This document shows, in pieces, positions 33,948 to 41,921 of a DNA stretch of 64,000 nucleotides. Position 1 is the first letter of the stretch; each line of letters begins with the position of its first letter. Source of the stretch: G020353115 sp964640125 (GTDB lineage Bacteria > Bacteroidota > Bacteroidia > Bacteroidales > VadinHA17); NCBI GenBank assembly GCA_964640125.1, contig CAZXGG010000009.1, positions 8,734 to 72,733 of the forward strand, read 5' to 3'. The notes under the pieces were generated by a model that searched no databases, was not told the origin of the DNA, and saw only the letters and a program-made list of their open reading frames with translations. A program made the position numbers and the translations under genes.

Positions 33948-34724
33948 TTACTTAATCCAACTTGCCAGAAGAGTAAAGAACCCAAGAAGTTTAAGTGAAG
34001 AGAAAAAGAGTGCTGCCAGCAGTATAATCCGTACAAACCGGGGACCCCAGCTTACAGCTACTCGGGTTCCAATGAAGGAGCCCATCATGTTCCCAACAGC
34101 CAGAATCAATCCCAATTTGTAATCAACCTGTCCATAGATCATAAAAATGGCAAGTGCAAAGGGAGTATACAGCAGGATGATGAACAATTTCAGTGCATTG
34201 GCTTTGATAAGATCAGCCCCAACCCCCATCACCAATCCTGCCAGCAGGAAAAAACCAACCCCTGCCTGAATAAATCCGCCATATATTCCGATGAGAAAAA
34301 AAATAATGCTATTTACGAGGGTTGGTTTTGTTGAATACCTTCCTTCCTGTCCCTTTATCCATTTTTCGGGTTTGAAAATGATAATGAAAAACATGAATAA
34401 TAAAAGACCGGCAATGGTCTTTTCCATGATCTCTTCATTAAAATTAATAGCAATTCCTGCACCCACCAGGGAACCGATAATTGCCGGAATAGCAAGCCAT
34501 AGTCCCTCCTTCAGATCAATGATCTTTTGCTGGCGGAAACTGCCAACCCCAACAACATTCTGAAGCAATATGGCTATCCGGTTGGTCCCGTTCGCAACAT
34601 TGGGAGGTAATCCAAGAAACATCAATAACGGCAGGGTCAGTAACGAACCACTTCCGGCGAGTGTATTGACAAAACCTGCCACTACACCAACACCTATAAC
34701 AGCAACATATAAATACCATTCCAT
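33948..34724 (-). CDS. TSUP-family (TauE/SafE) membrane permease
   Basis: 258 residues from ATG 34724; a 26-codon upstream extension lacks membrane character. About eight hydrophobic helices form the two-fold TSUP pattern: VGVVAGFVNTLAGSGSLLTL at the start of the first half, and GIYGGFIQAGVGFFLLAGLV in the second. NVANGTNRIAILLQNV is a signature loop. TSUP carriers export or import sulfite, organosulfonates or related anions. The substrate cannot be inferred from the flanking genes (RND pump and FtsX permease). Confidence 0.9.
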   Translation of the reverse strand: MEWYLYVAVIGVGVVAGFVNTLAGSGSLLTLPLLMFLGLPPNVANGTNRIAILLQNVVGVGSFRQQKIIDLKEGLWLAIPAIIGSLVGAGIAINFNEEIMEKTIAGLLLFMFFIIIFKPEKWIKGQEGRYSTKPTLVNSIIFFLIGIYGGFIQAGVGFFLLAGLVMGVGADLIKANALKLFIILLYTPFALAIFMIYGQVDYKLGLILAVGNMMGSFIGTRVAVSWGPRFVRIILLAALFFSSLKLLGFFTLLASWIK

Positions 34725-34820
34725 GATTCGAAAGACTGTTTTACAAAGATCAAAGATGCACGATTTTATCGAGAATCGGATAGGGCATTCCCCATAATCC
34801 ACTCTTGGTGATCAGTATAA

Positions 34821-37205
34821 TCATTCTTGCCGAATGGAATCTGCAGGATTGGTGAGAGCTGCCTGGTAGGACTGGACACTCACGGTGATCAATGCAATGA
34901 TCAAAGACAGGGCACCCGCTACAACAAATATCCACCAGGGCGTATTGGTCCGGTAAGCAAAATTTTCCAACCATTTGTTCATAAGAATCCATGCCACAGG
35001 AATCGCAATAACATTTGCCAATATTACCCACCGGGTGAATTCCATGGAAAGCATCTTTATTATCCCCGGAACGGTACTCCCAAGTGCTTTTCGAATGCCT
35101 ATCTCTCTTGTTCGTTGCTGAGCCATAAAAGAAGCCAGCCCCAGCAGACCTAAGCAGGAAATGAAAACTGCCAGAAGAGTGAAATAGGTGAATAACTTAC
35201 GGAGTCTGATTTCCGGAAGATAGAGTTGTTCATAATCCTCATCTAAAAAATGGTATTCAAAGGGATAGTCGGGATTCGATTCATCCCAGAGTGATCTGAT
35301 CCGATCAAGAGTCAGTTGAACGTCAGTGTCGTTTACCCTGATTATAATATACCGAAGATAATCACCTACCCGGATTACAAGCGGTTCTACTTTTGTTCTT
35401 AATGATTTGAAATTAAAATCTTTAACCACTCCAATGATTACTCCCTTATTACCTGATTGAGAAAACCATTGGTTCAGAGGATCCTTCTTCCCCATTATCC
35501 GGGCAGCTGTTTCATTTATGATGTAATTGATGCTATCTGAATGATATGAAAAATTACGTCCGGATGATAATTGGATACCAAGAGTAGGGATTAAATCAAA
35601 ATCAGTAGTATAAAAATTCATCAGGGTATTATCATCCGGGTTCTTCCCTTCCCAATCCAATCCACTCCATAGATGGATAGTGTTTAAAGGGATATCGGAT
35701 GATATGGTTACACCCTGGATGTTATTATCCTGTAAAAGTTTTTCTTTAAAGGAATTATAATAATCCATATACCTGCCACGTGCCGGCATATAGATCACAT
35801 CTTTCTTCTCATATCCCAAATCTGTTTTGCGAACAAATTCTAATTGCCGATGAACAATGAAAACGCTGCTGATCAGGATGATTGAAATAGAGAATTGTAT
35901 CAGAACCAGGGCTTTCCTGAAGGCTGATTTCTTCAGGCCTGATTGCACCTCATTTTTCAATACTCTTATCGTCTGGAATGAAGAGAGAAGGATGGCTGGA
36001 TATATCCCGGATATAAAACCAGCAACCAAAGCTATTCCAAAAAAAATAAGCATCGTATTTATATTCAGGATATGGTTTAATTCCAGGGATTTCCCTGTTA
36101 ACTGATTAAAGGTATTCAACAGGAAAAGGACTATAACAAATGCCAGTACAAAAGCTATGAGTGCTGTAAAAACAGATTCTCCGAAAAACTGCTGAATTAA
36201 CCGTATTCGTGAAGCCCCTGATATTTTTCGCATCCCTATCTCTCTAGTCCGGGTGCCTGATCTGGCCGTAGTAAGATTTACAAAATTCAGACAGGCGATA
36301 AGAAGGATAAAGATTGCTATGATAGAGAATATGTATACATCATTGTTCATCTCTGATGTACTGTTGTTATAGTCAATATCAAAATCAGATCTCAAATGAA
36401 CATCTCGCAAAGCCTGAAGATAAACGTAAATGCTGATTTCTGAATCCGGAGATCTTTTTTTCAATGCCTCTTCTATCTTCTGGCTGACAATTTCAGGAGA
36501 AGTACCGGGTGAAAGAAGGAGATATGCATTAAAATAATAATTACCCCATTCATTTTCAAGGTTTTGACCAAACAGGTTACCAAATGGTATGATAAAATCA
36601 AAACAGATATGAGAATTCAGTGGCGGATCCTTCAAGACTGCCGTAACAGTCCCAATCCATCTCTTATTGAACATTGCTAGTGATTTTCCCATCGGATCCT
36701 CGTCACCAAAATACTTCAAAGCAGTACTTTCTGTAATAACGATTGAGTTTATCCCCACAATTGCCTTGTCAGGATCTCCTTTAAGAAATTCATAAGTAAA
36801 CAGGTTAAAAAAAGTCGAATCTGCAGCTATAATTCTCTCCTCATAAAACTGCTTCACATACCCATCTTTTTCGGTGGATTCATATTCAACCAAAACATTG
36901 TCGGAAAAGGGACGTAACCGAGTAAAACCGATGATCTCAGGGATCTCATCATTCAGGTAGGCTGCCATCGGGTATGGAGTGACTACTGCTTTGAACAATG
37001 CATCAGCATTTTCTACCTGATCCACCAACCTGTAAAGATCTTCATAATTTTCGTGGAACCGGTCGTAACTAAACTCATCTTTAACCCAAATAAAGATCAG
37101 GAATGAACACGCCATTCCTATTGCAAGTCCGCTAATATTAATAAACGAGAAAAATTTGAATCGTCTGAAATTACGGAGAGCAACTAGAATATAGTTTTTT
37201 ATCAT
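34821..37205 (-). CDS. MacB/FtsX-type ABC transporter permease
   Basis: 794 residues: an N-terminal helix (~20-40), a MacB periplasmic core domain (~45-275), an FtsX block with three helices (~285-400), a second periplasmic part (~425-665) and a final FtsX block (~675-785; RTREIGIRKALGSTVPGIIK). This two-FtsX layout is common in Bacteroidota. The repeated word T-R-E-I-G-[MI]-R-K is the coupling helix that contacts the ATPase. No ATP-binding protein is encoded beside it, so it must use one from elsewhere or belong to a permease array outside the window. Likely role is extracting antibiotics or peptides, or signalling (family-level only). Confidence 0.93.
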   Translation of the reverse strand: MIKNYILVALRNFRRFKFFSFINISGLAIGMACSFLIFIWVKDEFSYDRFHENYEDLYRLVDQVENADALFKAVVTPYPMAAYLNDEIPEIIGFTRLRPFSDNVLVEYESTEKDGYVKQFYEERIIAADSTFFNLFTYEFLKGDPDKAIVGINSIVITESTALKYFGDEDPMGKSLAMFNKRWIGTVTAVLKDPPLNSHICFDFIIPFGNLFGQNLENEWGNYYFNAYLLLSPGTSPEIVSQKIEEALKKRSPDSEISIYVYLQALRDVHLRSDFDIDYNNSTSEMNNDVYIFSIIAIFILLIACLNFVNLTTARSGTRTREIGMRKISGASRIRLIQQFFGESVFTALIAFVLAFVIVLFLLNTFNQLTGKSLELNHILNINTMLIFFGIALVAGFISGIYPAILLSSFQTIRVLKNEVQSGLKKSAFRKALVLIQFSISIILISSVFIVHRQLEFVRKTDLGYEKKDVIYMPARGRYMDYYNSFKEKLLQDNNIQGVTISSDIPLNTIHLWSGLDWEGKNPDDNTLMNFYTTDFDLIPTLGIQLSSGRNFSYHSDSINYIINETAARIMGKKDPLNQWFSQSGNKGVIIGVVKDFNFKSLRTKVEPLVIRVGDYLRYIIIRVNDTDVQLTLDRIRSLWDESNPDYPFEYHFLDEDYEQLYLPEIRLRKLFTYFTLLAVFISCLGLLGLASFMAQQRTREIGIRKALGSTVPGIIKMLSMEFTRWVILANVIAIPVAWILMNKWLENFAYRTNTPWWIFVVAGALSLIIALITVSVQSYQAALTNPADSIRQE

Positions 37206-37383
37206 ATGACGAATTTATCGGTATCCAGATAAAAGACTCCTGGGAATCAAAACTATTACCAAATGGCATTCTGTTATAAAACAGTGTCTTTTATCTCATT
37301 TCTGTCTGGCCATGTCACCAAAGAGATCCAGGTTAAGCTTATCACTTGCCAAAAAAGCAATGATTACGGTTGTCCTGTAAGAA

Positions 37384-38664
37384 TCAATATGCAAACAGTG
37401 GAAACCCTTTTATGAGTTTATGCACATCCTCTTTCACTGCAACCAAATTCTCTTCATCCTCAGTGTTCATGATAACGCGGTCGATCAGATCTACGATAGT
37501 TTCCATATGCTCCTCCCTGAGCCCCCGGGTGGTTATTGCGGGTGTACCCAGTCTAAGGCCGGATGTTTGAAACGGTGATCGTGAATCAAAGGGAACCATA
37601 TTTTTATTGACAGTAATATCAGCTTTCACAAGGGTATTCTCAACAAGTTTCCCGGTAATCTCAGGTACTTTGGTTCTCAGGTCAATTAACATGGAATGGT
37701 TATCCGTACCACCTGACACTACATGATAGCCCCGGTCAATAAATGACTGAGCCATGACACGGGCATTTTTTTGTACCTGGGTTTGATACTCTTTGAATTC
37801 GGGCTCTAACGCTTCTCCAAATGCAACTGCTTTAGCTGCAATGATGTGTTCAAGCGGTCCACCCTGTGTTCCCGGGAAAACACCGGAGTTTATCAGGGAC
37901 GACATCATTCGTATTGCACCTTTTTTCGTAGTTTTTCCCCATGGATTTTCATAATCTTTACCGATCAGGATAAATCCACCCCTGGGTCCTCTCAACGTTT
38001 TATGGTTGGTGGAGGTGACAACATGAGCGAATTCAAGAGGATTATCAAGCAGTCCGGCTGCGATTAAACCAGCCGGATGTGCCATATCCACCATGAGCAG
38101 GGCACCAACTCCGTCAGCAATTTCCCTCATCCGTTTATAGTCCCACTCTCGGGAGTAGGCGGATGCCCCGCCGAGGATCATTTTTGGTTTTTCTCTCTTT
38201 GCTATCTCTTCCATCTTATCGTAGTCGATCAAACCGGTTTTCTCATCCACACCATAGGCAACCGGCCGGTATAAAATCCCGGAAAGATTCACCGGTGATC
38301 CGTGTGAAAGGTGGCCTCCATGGGCAAGATCGAGTCCCATAAACGTATCGCCGGGTTCAAGAATGGTGAGGAATACAGCCGCATTCGCCTGCGCACCGGA
38401 ATGGGGTTGAACATTCGAAAATTCAGCACCAAAAAGTTCCTTTACCCTGTCAATTGCTAACTGCTCGGTTTCATCCACCACTTCACAACCTCCGTAATAC
38501 CGGTGACCCGGGTACCCCTCTGCATATTTATTGGTAAGTACCGAACCCATTGCTTCAAGCACCTGTTGGCTTACAAAATTCTCTGAAGCGATCAATTCAA
38601 TTCCGTTCAACTGACGTTGATACTCCTTTTCTAAAAGGTTGAAAATCTCTGAATCTCTTTTCAT
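37384..38664 (-). CDS. glyA: Serine hydroxymethyltransferase
   Basis: 426 residues. Converts serine and tetrahydrofolate to glycine and 5,10-methylene-THF. The PLP lysine is Lys222 in TSTNHKTLRGPRGG. Also present are IELIASENFVS, YAEGYPGHRYYGGC, QPHSGAQAN and VDMAHPAGLI. All expected motifs are intact and the length is standard. The gene stands alone, with a perfect TAnnTTTG -7 box about 30 bases upstream. Confidence 0.98.
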   Translation of the reverse strand: MKRDSEIFNLLEKEYQRQLNGIELIASENFVSQQVLEAMGSVLTNKYAEGYPGHRYYGGCEVVDETEQLAIDRVKELFGAEFSNVQPHSGAQANAAVFLTILEPGDTFMGLDLAHGGHLSHGSPVNLSGILYRPVAYGVDEKTGLIDYDKMEEIAKREKPKMILGGASAYSREWDYKRMREIADGVGALLMVDMAHPAGLIAAGLLDNPLEFAHVVTSTNHKTLRGPRGGFILIGKDYENPWGKTTKKGAIRMMSSLINSGVFPGTQGGPLEHIIAAKAVAFGEALEPEFKEYQTQVQKNARVMAQSFIDRGYHVVSGGTDNHSMLIDLRTKVPEITGKLVENTLVKADITVNKNMVPFDSRSPFQTSGLRLGTPAITTRGLREEHMETIVDLIDRVIMNTEDEENLVAVKEDVHKLIKGFPLFAY

Positions 38665-38693
38665 GTAAAGTAGTTCTTTTGTGTAACAGAGCT

Positions 38694-38701
38694 CAAATTT
38701 A
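38694..38701 (-). promoter_or_regulatory. -7 box for glyA
   Basis: On the minus strand the sequence TAAATTTG matches TAnnTTTG exactly and ends 30 bases before the glyA start codon. No convincing TTTG is seen at the expected -33 spacing. Confidence 0.4.
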
Positions 38702-38803
38702 AAGTATTCATGAGAATTTTGGAAGAGATTTCTTTGATTTCAAAAAAAACATAGTTACATTTAGCCTAATCATCCAACCTAATCTCTTACTAAATTTTAT
38801 ATT

Positions 38804-39343
38804 ATGGAAGAAGAAGAAAAAAAAGAACCCATGGAAGAGCAAAAAGCTGAACCACAAGAAGAACCAAAAGCCGAAGTGGTTGAACCACCACAGCCAGCGG
38901 CACCCACACAGGAAAGACCTACTTTTCTGACTGTTCTATGCATCCTGAGTTTCATCGGAATTGGAATCCAGGTAATTCAGGGCCTCATTTCCCTTTTCGC
39001 CAAAAGTGCCGGTTCCATGCTTATGGAAGCTGCTGAATCTATTGAGGGATATCAAGAAATGCCCGGAACGGAATATGTTGAAGAATCATTGAGTTATGCA
39101 TCCACCCTGGGTATTGTGAGTATACTGGCAGCACTGGTATGCCTCTGGGGTGTTCTCTGGATGTGGAACCTGAAAAAAACGGGGTATTATATTTACATAG
39201 TCGGTGAATTGGCTCCAGTAATCGTCTCCTTTATCCTGGTAGGATTTGGTAGTTTCCTGGGTGGTTTCTTCGCTTTTGTCGGATTAATCTTCCCGGTTCT
39301 GTTCATCATCCTGTATGGACTGAATGTTAAACATATGTCGTAA
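38804..39343 (+). CDS. Membrane protein with acidic N-terminal tail, unknown function
   Basis: 179 residues. The first ~45 residues are a low-complexity Glu/Lys/Pro-rich tail (MEEEEKKEPMEEQKAEPQEE, then AEVVEPPQPAAPTQERP), probably cytoplasmic and disordered. Four hydrophobic helices follow (~46-68, ~98-120, ~130-150, ~152-174). There is no enzymatic motif, and the family was not recognised. It is a single gene followed by a strong terminator. Such tail-plus-four-helix proteins are frequent in Bacteroidota, but no role should be assigned. Confidence 0.6.
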   Translation: MEEEEKKEPMEEQKAEPQEEPKAEVVEPPQPAAPTQERPTFLTVLCILSFIGIGIQVIQGLISLFAKSAGSMLMEAAESIEGYQEMPGTEYVEESLSYASTLGIVSILAALVCLWGVLWMWNLKKTGYYIYIVGELAPVIVSFILVGFGSFLGGFFAFVGLIFPVLFIILYGLNVKHMS

Positions 39344-39389
39344 TCACCGGAAGAAGATGCCATAAAGGATATCTTTGAAGATAACCTCT

Positions 39390-39418
39390 AAAGGACTTTT
39401 TAGGAAGTCCTTTTTTTT
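39390..39418 (+). terminator. Intrinsic terminator
   Basis: AAAGGACTT (39390-39398) and AAGTCCTTT (39405-39413) are a perfect 9-bp stem with a 6-base loop, followed by further T residues. It lies 46 bases after the stop of the small membrane protein and before the convergent ClC gene. Confidence 0.8.
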
Positions 39419-39459
39419 GTCCCTATGGAAAAACAGGATTGCCAAAGAGCGCTATTAAA

Positions 39460-41235
39460 TCACTCTTCAGAATGCTTTTGAAGCACTTTCCGGTAAGCAG
39501 AAAAGATTCTTGATTTCGAGATAAAACCGATGTATTTATCTCCATCCAGAACGGGCAGGTTCCATGCATTGCTCTCATTGAACTTCTCCATAACGGTTTC
39601 CATCGTATCCTCCAGCAGGACATAGGTTGGTGGTGAAACCATCAGGTCACGGACATAGGTATCATTGTACATCTCCCGGTTAAACATGATGTCTCTGACG
39701 TGATCAAGAAGCACAACTCCAATCAAATGATTTTCTTCATCAATTACCGGAAAAAGGTTTCGTTTCGATGTTGATATCCGTTTTACCAGCTCACCCAGTG
39801 TGTCATCCTGGTGAACGGTCTTCAGGTCTTTCTCAATCTCTCTGTCCCATTTCATCAGTGTCAGAATGGCCCTGTCTTTGTGGTGTGTAATCAGTTCGCC
39901 TCTTCTTGCAAGCCGTTTGGTATAGATGGAATGTGGTTCAAAATACATGATGGTCATGAACGAAACGGTTGATGTTATGATCAGCGGTACAAGCAAACCA
40001 TATCCACCGGTGATCTCTGCAATCAGGAATATGGCAGTCAGTGGTGCATGCATTACACCCGCCATAAGGCCTGCCATTCCTGCAAGCGTAAAGTTGCTTT
40101 CGGTAAGGCGTACTGTCTCCAAACCGTTTACGAGCCGGGCGAAAAAGAATCCTGTAACGCCCCCCATGAACAGCGTGGGAGCAAAAATACCACCCACACC
40201 ACCTCCTCCGGTTGTTACTGACATGGCCAAAACCTTACACACCATGATCATGGCAAGGTAACCCAGCAATAACCAGTAATTATCACGAAAAACATAGAAA
40301 AAGCTGTTCTCCACCACACTGGCTGTATCTCCATTCAGCAGGGCTGTTATGGTTGTATAACCCTCTCCATACAAGGGAGGAAAAAGAAAAATCAGAATGC
40401 CCAGTGACACTCCTCCGAGAAGTAGTCTGATGTACTGGTTTTTCAGTTTCCCGAACGAAGATTCGACGAACATGGTCATCCGGGTAAAATAGAGGGAAAG
40501 CAACCCGGCAAAGATCCCCAGGAGGATATAAAAGGGAATATTGTTCAGGATAAACGGTTCGGTCAGGTGGTGGGAAAAAAGAACCTCTTTGCCCATCAGA
40601 AAGAAAGCGATGGTGGCTCCGGTAACAGAGGAGATCAAAAGGGGAACAATGGATGAGATCGTAAGATCAAGCATCAGCACTTCAAGCGTGAAAACGATTC
40701 CGGCAATGGGAGCTTTGAAAATTCCCGCAATGGCTCCTGCCGCTCCACAACCTACCAGCAGGGTTATCGATTTATAATTGAGCCGCAAAAGCCTTCCAAT
40801 GGTAGATCCGATGGACGCACCGGTCAGGACAATCGGAGCCTCTGAACCTACAGACCCTCCAAATCCAATCGTAACCGTAGTAGCAAGAATAGACGAATAG
40901 TTGTTGTGTGGTTTAAGAATACTGTTCTTTTTTGAGATGGCATAGAGAATTCTCGCAACCCCGTGAGCAATGTTGTCTTTAACCACATAACGGACAAACA
41001 GTACCGTAATCAGAATGCCAAACAACGGATAGGCCAGGTAGAGGTAGCTTTCTGATTCGATATCAAATCCACGGGTCAGCAGGACTTGGGTATAATGTAT
41101 CGTGTTTTTGAGCAGAACAGCTGCCAATCCACTGATGATCCCGACAACGAAACTCAGGATGTAGATCAATTGGCGCTGACTGATATGCTTTAGACGCCAG
41201 ATAAGGAACCGTGCCAGTAAACTCTTTTTTTCCAT
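39460..41235 (-). CDS. ClC-family chloride channel/antiporter with CBS pair (copy 1, divergent filter motif)
   Basis: 591 residues from ATG 41235. About ten to eleven membrane helices (~25-430) are followed by two CBS domains (~460-585; LFPVIDEENHLIGVVLLDHV, NLPVLDGDKYIGFISKSRIF), which usually bind adenine nucleotides. The gating glutamate is Glu132 in GSVGSEAP. The anion-binding motifs are partly changed: where GxGIP is expected the protein has HGVAR (91-95), and GREGP is replaced by GSEAP. The GIFAP motif is intact. It is a tandem paralogue of the gene at 41922-43694, separated by a small nuclease cassette. Whether it conducts chloride, fluoride or another anion, and whether as channel or antiporter, is open. 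Confidence 0.92.
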   Translation of the reverse strand: MEKKSLLARFLIWRLKHISQRQLIYILSFVVGIISGLAAVLLKNTIHYTQVLLTRGFDIESESYLYLAYPLFGILITVLFVRYVVKDNIAHGVARILYAISKKNSILKPHNNYSSILATTVTIGFGGSVGSEAPIVLTGASIGSTIGRLLRLNYKSITLLVGCGAAGAIAGIFKAPIAGIVFTLEVLMLDLTISSIVPLLISSVTGATIAFFLMGKEVLFSHHLTEPFILNNIPFYILLGIFAGLLSLYFTRMTMFVESSFGKLKNQYIRLLLGGVSLGILIFLFPPLYGEGYTTITALLNGDTASVVENSFFYVFRDNYWLLLGYLAMIMVCKVLAMSVTTGGGGVGGIFAPTLFMGGVTGFFFARLVNGLETVRLTESNFTLAGMAGLMAGVMHAPLTAIFLIAEITGGYGLLVPLIITSTVSFMTIMYFEPHSIYTKRLARRGELITHHKDRAILTLMKWDREIEKDLKTVHQDDTLGELVKRISTSKRNLFPVIDEENHLIGVVLLDHVRDIMFNREMYNDTYVRDLMVSPPTYVLLEDTMETVMEKFNESNAWNLPVLDGDKYIGFISKSRIFSAYRKVLQKHSEE

Positions 41236-41376
41236 ACCAGCCGCAAAAGTAACAATTTTGTGAATATACAACCTTGATACCTGCTGGTGATTATGATAAT
41301 TTTAACAACCTGAAACCCTGCAGGTAATGAAGGGTAATGGGGACTTTTCAACTTGTCAGATGAATTACGAACTTAG

Positions 41377-41434
41377 CTTTGCGTGCTTTTTTTCACGCAA
41401 AGAACGCAAAGGACTCGCAGAGGGCGCAAAGAGA
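41377..41434. repeat. CTTTGCG-type inverted repeat, left flank of the GxxExxY cassette
   Basis: CTTTGCGTG (41377-41385) and CACGCAAAG (41394-41402) form a perfect 9-bp hairpin. It is followed by degenerate copies of the word CGCAAAG (aacgcaaag, ggcgcaaag) up to 41434. The same words appear in reverse orientation on the other side of the nuclease gene. Confidence 0.75.
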
Positions 41435-41449
41435 GTATACTAATGTCGA

Positions 41450-41827
41450 TTATAGGTTGTTTACAATTCTATGGATATTATCTTTCAAAAGCTTGCAGTT
41501 GAAATTTATCAATAAGCCCAGTTTCAAACCTGAAAGTTTTAGGTAGGTAAGGGTCTGTGCAAAATGAACAGGAGCTAATGCCTCCAAAGATTTTACTTCC
41601 ACGATTACTTTTTCCTCAACCAATAAGTCAATTCGATACCCAACTTCTTGTTTTACATCTTTGTATATGAACGGCATCGGGACCTGCTGCCTGACTTTTA
41701 ACCCAATCTGAGTTAAATCATAGGCAAGAGCATGTTCGTAGACTGATTCAAGCAAACCTGGACCAGTATTTTTGTGCATATCAATTGCCACACCGATTAT
41801 CTTATATGAAATTTCATTTTCTGTCAT
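41450..41827 (-). CDS. GxxExxY protein, PD-(D/E)XK nuclease-superfamily
   Basis: 125 residues. The name-giving motif is GPGLLESVYEHAL (Gly24, Glu27, Tyr30). A PD-(D/E)XK-like active site follows: Asp67 in GYRIDLLVEEK and Glu77-Val-Lys79 in VIVEVKS. The family (PF13366/TIGR04256) is widespread, often in variable chromosomal places, and its biological role is not settled. Here the gene is flanked on both sides by CTTTGCG-word repeats in inverted orientation and sits between two paralogous ClC genes. It therefore looks like a small mobile or selfish cassette (inference). Confidence 0.9.
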   Translation of the reverse strand: MTENEISYKIIGVAIDMHKNTGPGLLESVYEHALAYDLTQIGLKVRQQVPMPFIYKDVKQEVGYRIDLLVEEKVIVEVKSLEALAPVHFAQTLTYLKLSGLKLGLLINFNCKLLKDNIHRIVNNL

Positions 41828-41836
41828 ATTTTGGTT

Positions 41837-41915
41837 ATCTCTTTATGGGCTTTGCATGTGTTTATTCTTTGCGGACTTTGTGTGTGTTTTTTCTTAGCGT
41901 GCTTTGCGTGATTGT
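41837..41915. repeat. CTTTGCG-type repeats, right flank of the GxxExxY cassette
   Basis: On the plus strand the words ctttgca, ctttgcgga, ctttgtgtg, agcgtg and ctttgcgtga follow one another. The reverse complement (CACGCAAAGCACGC...) matches the left flank word CACGCAAAGAACGC with one change over 14 bases, so the two flanks are inverted copies. Confidence 0.7.
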
Positions 41916-41921
41916 TTTCTT

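Noticed and set aside
34821..37205. Complete ABC exporter locus
   Set aside because: Only the permease is present; no ATP-binding protein or adaptor with matching orientation lies adjacent.
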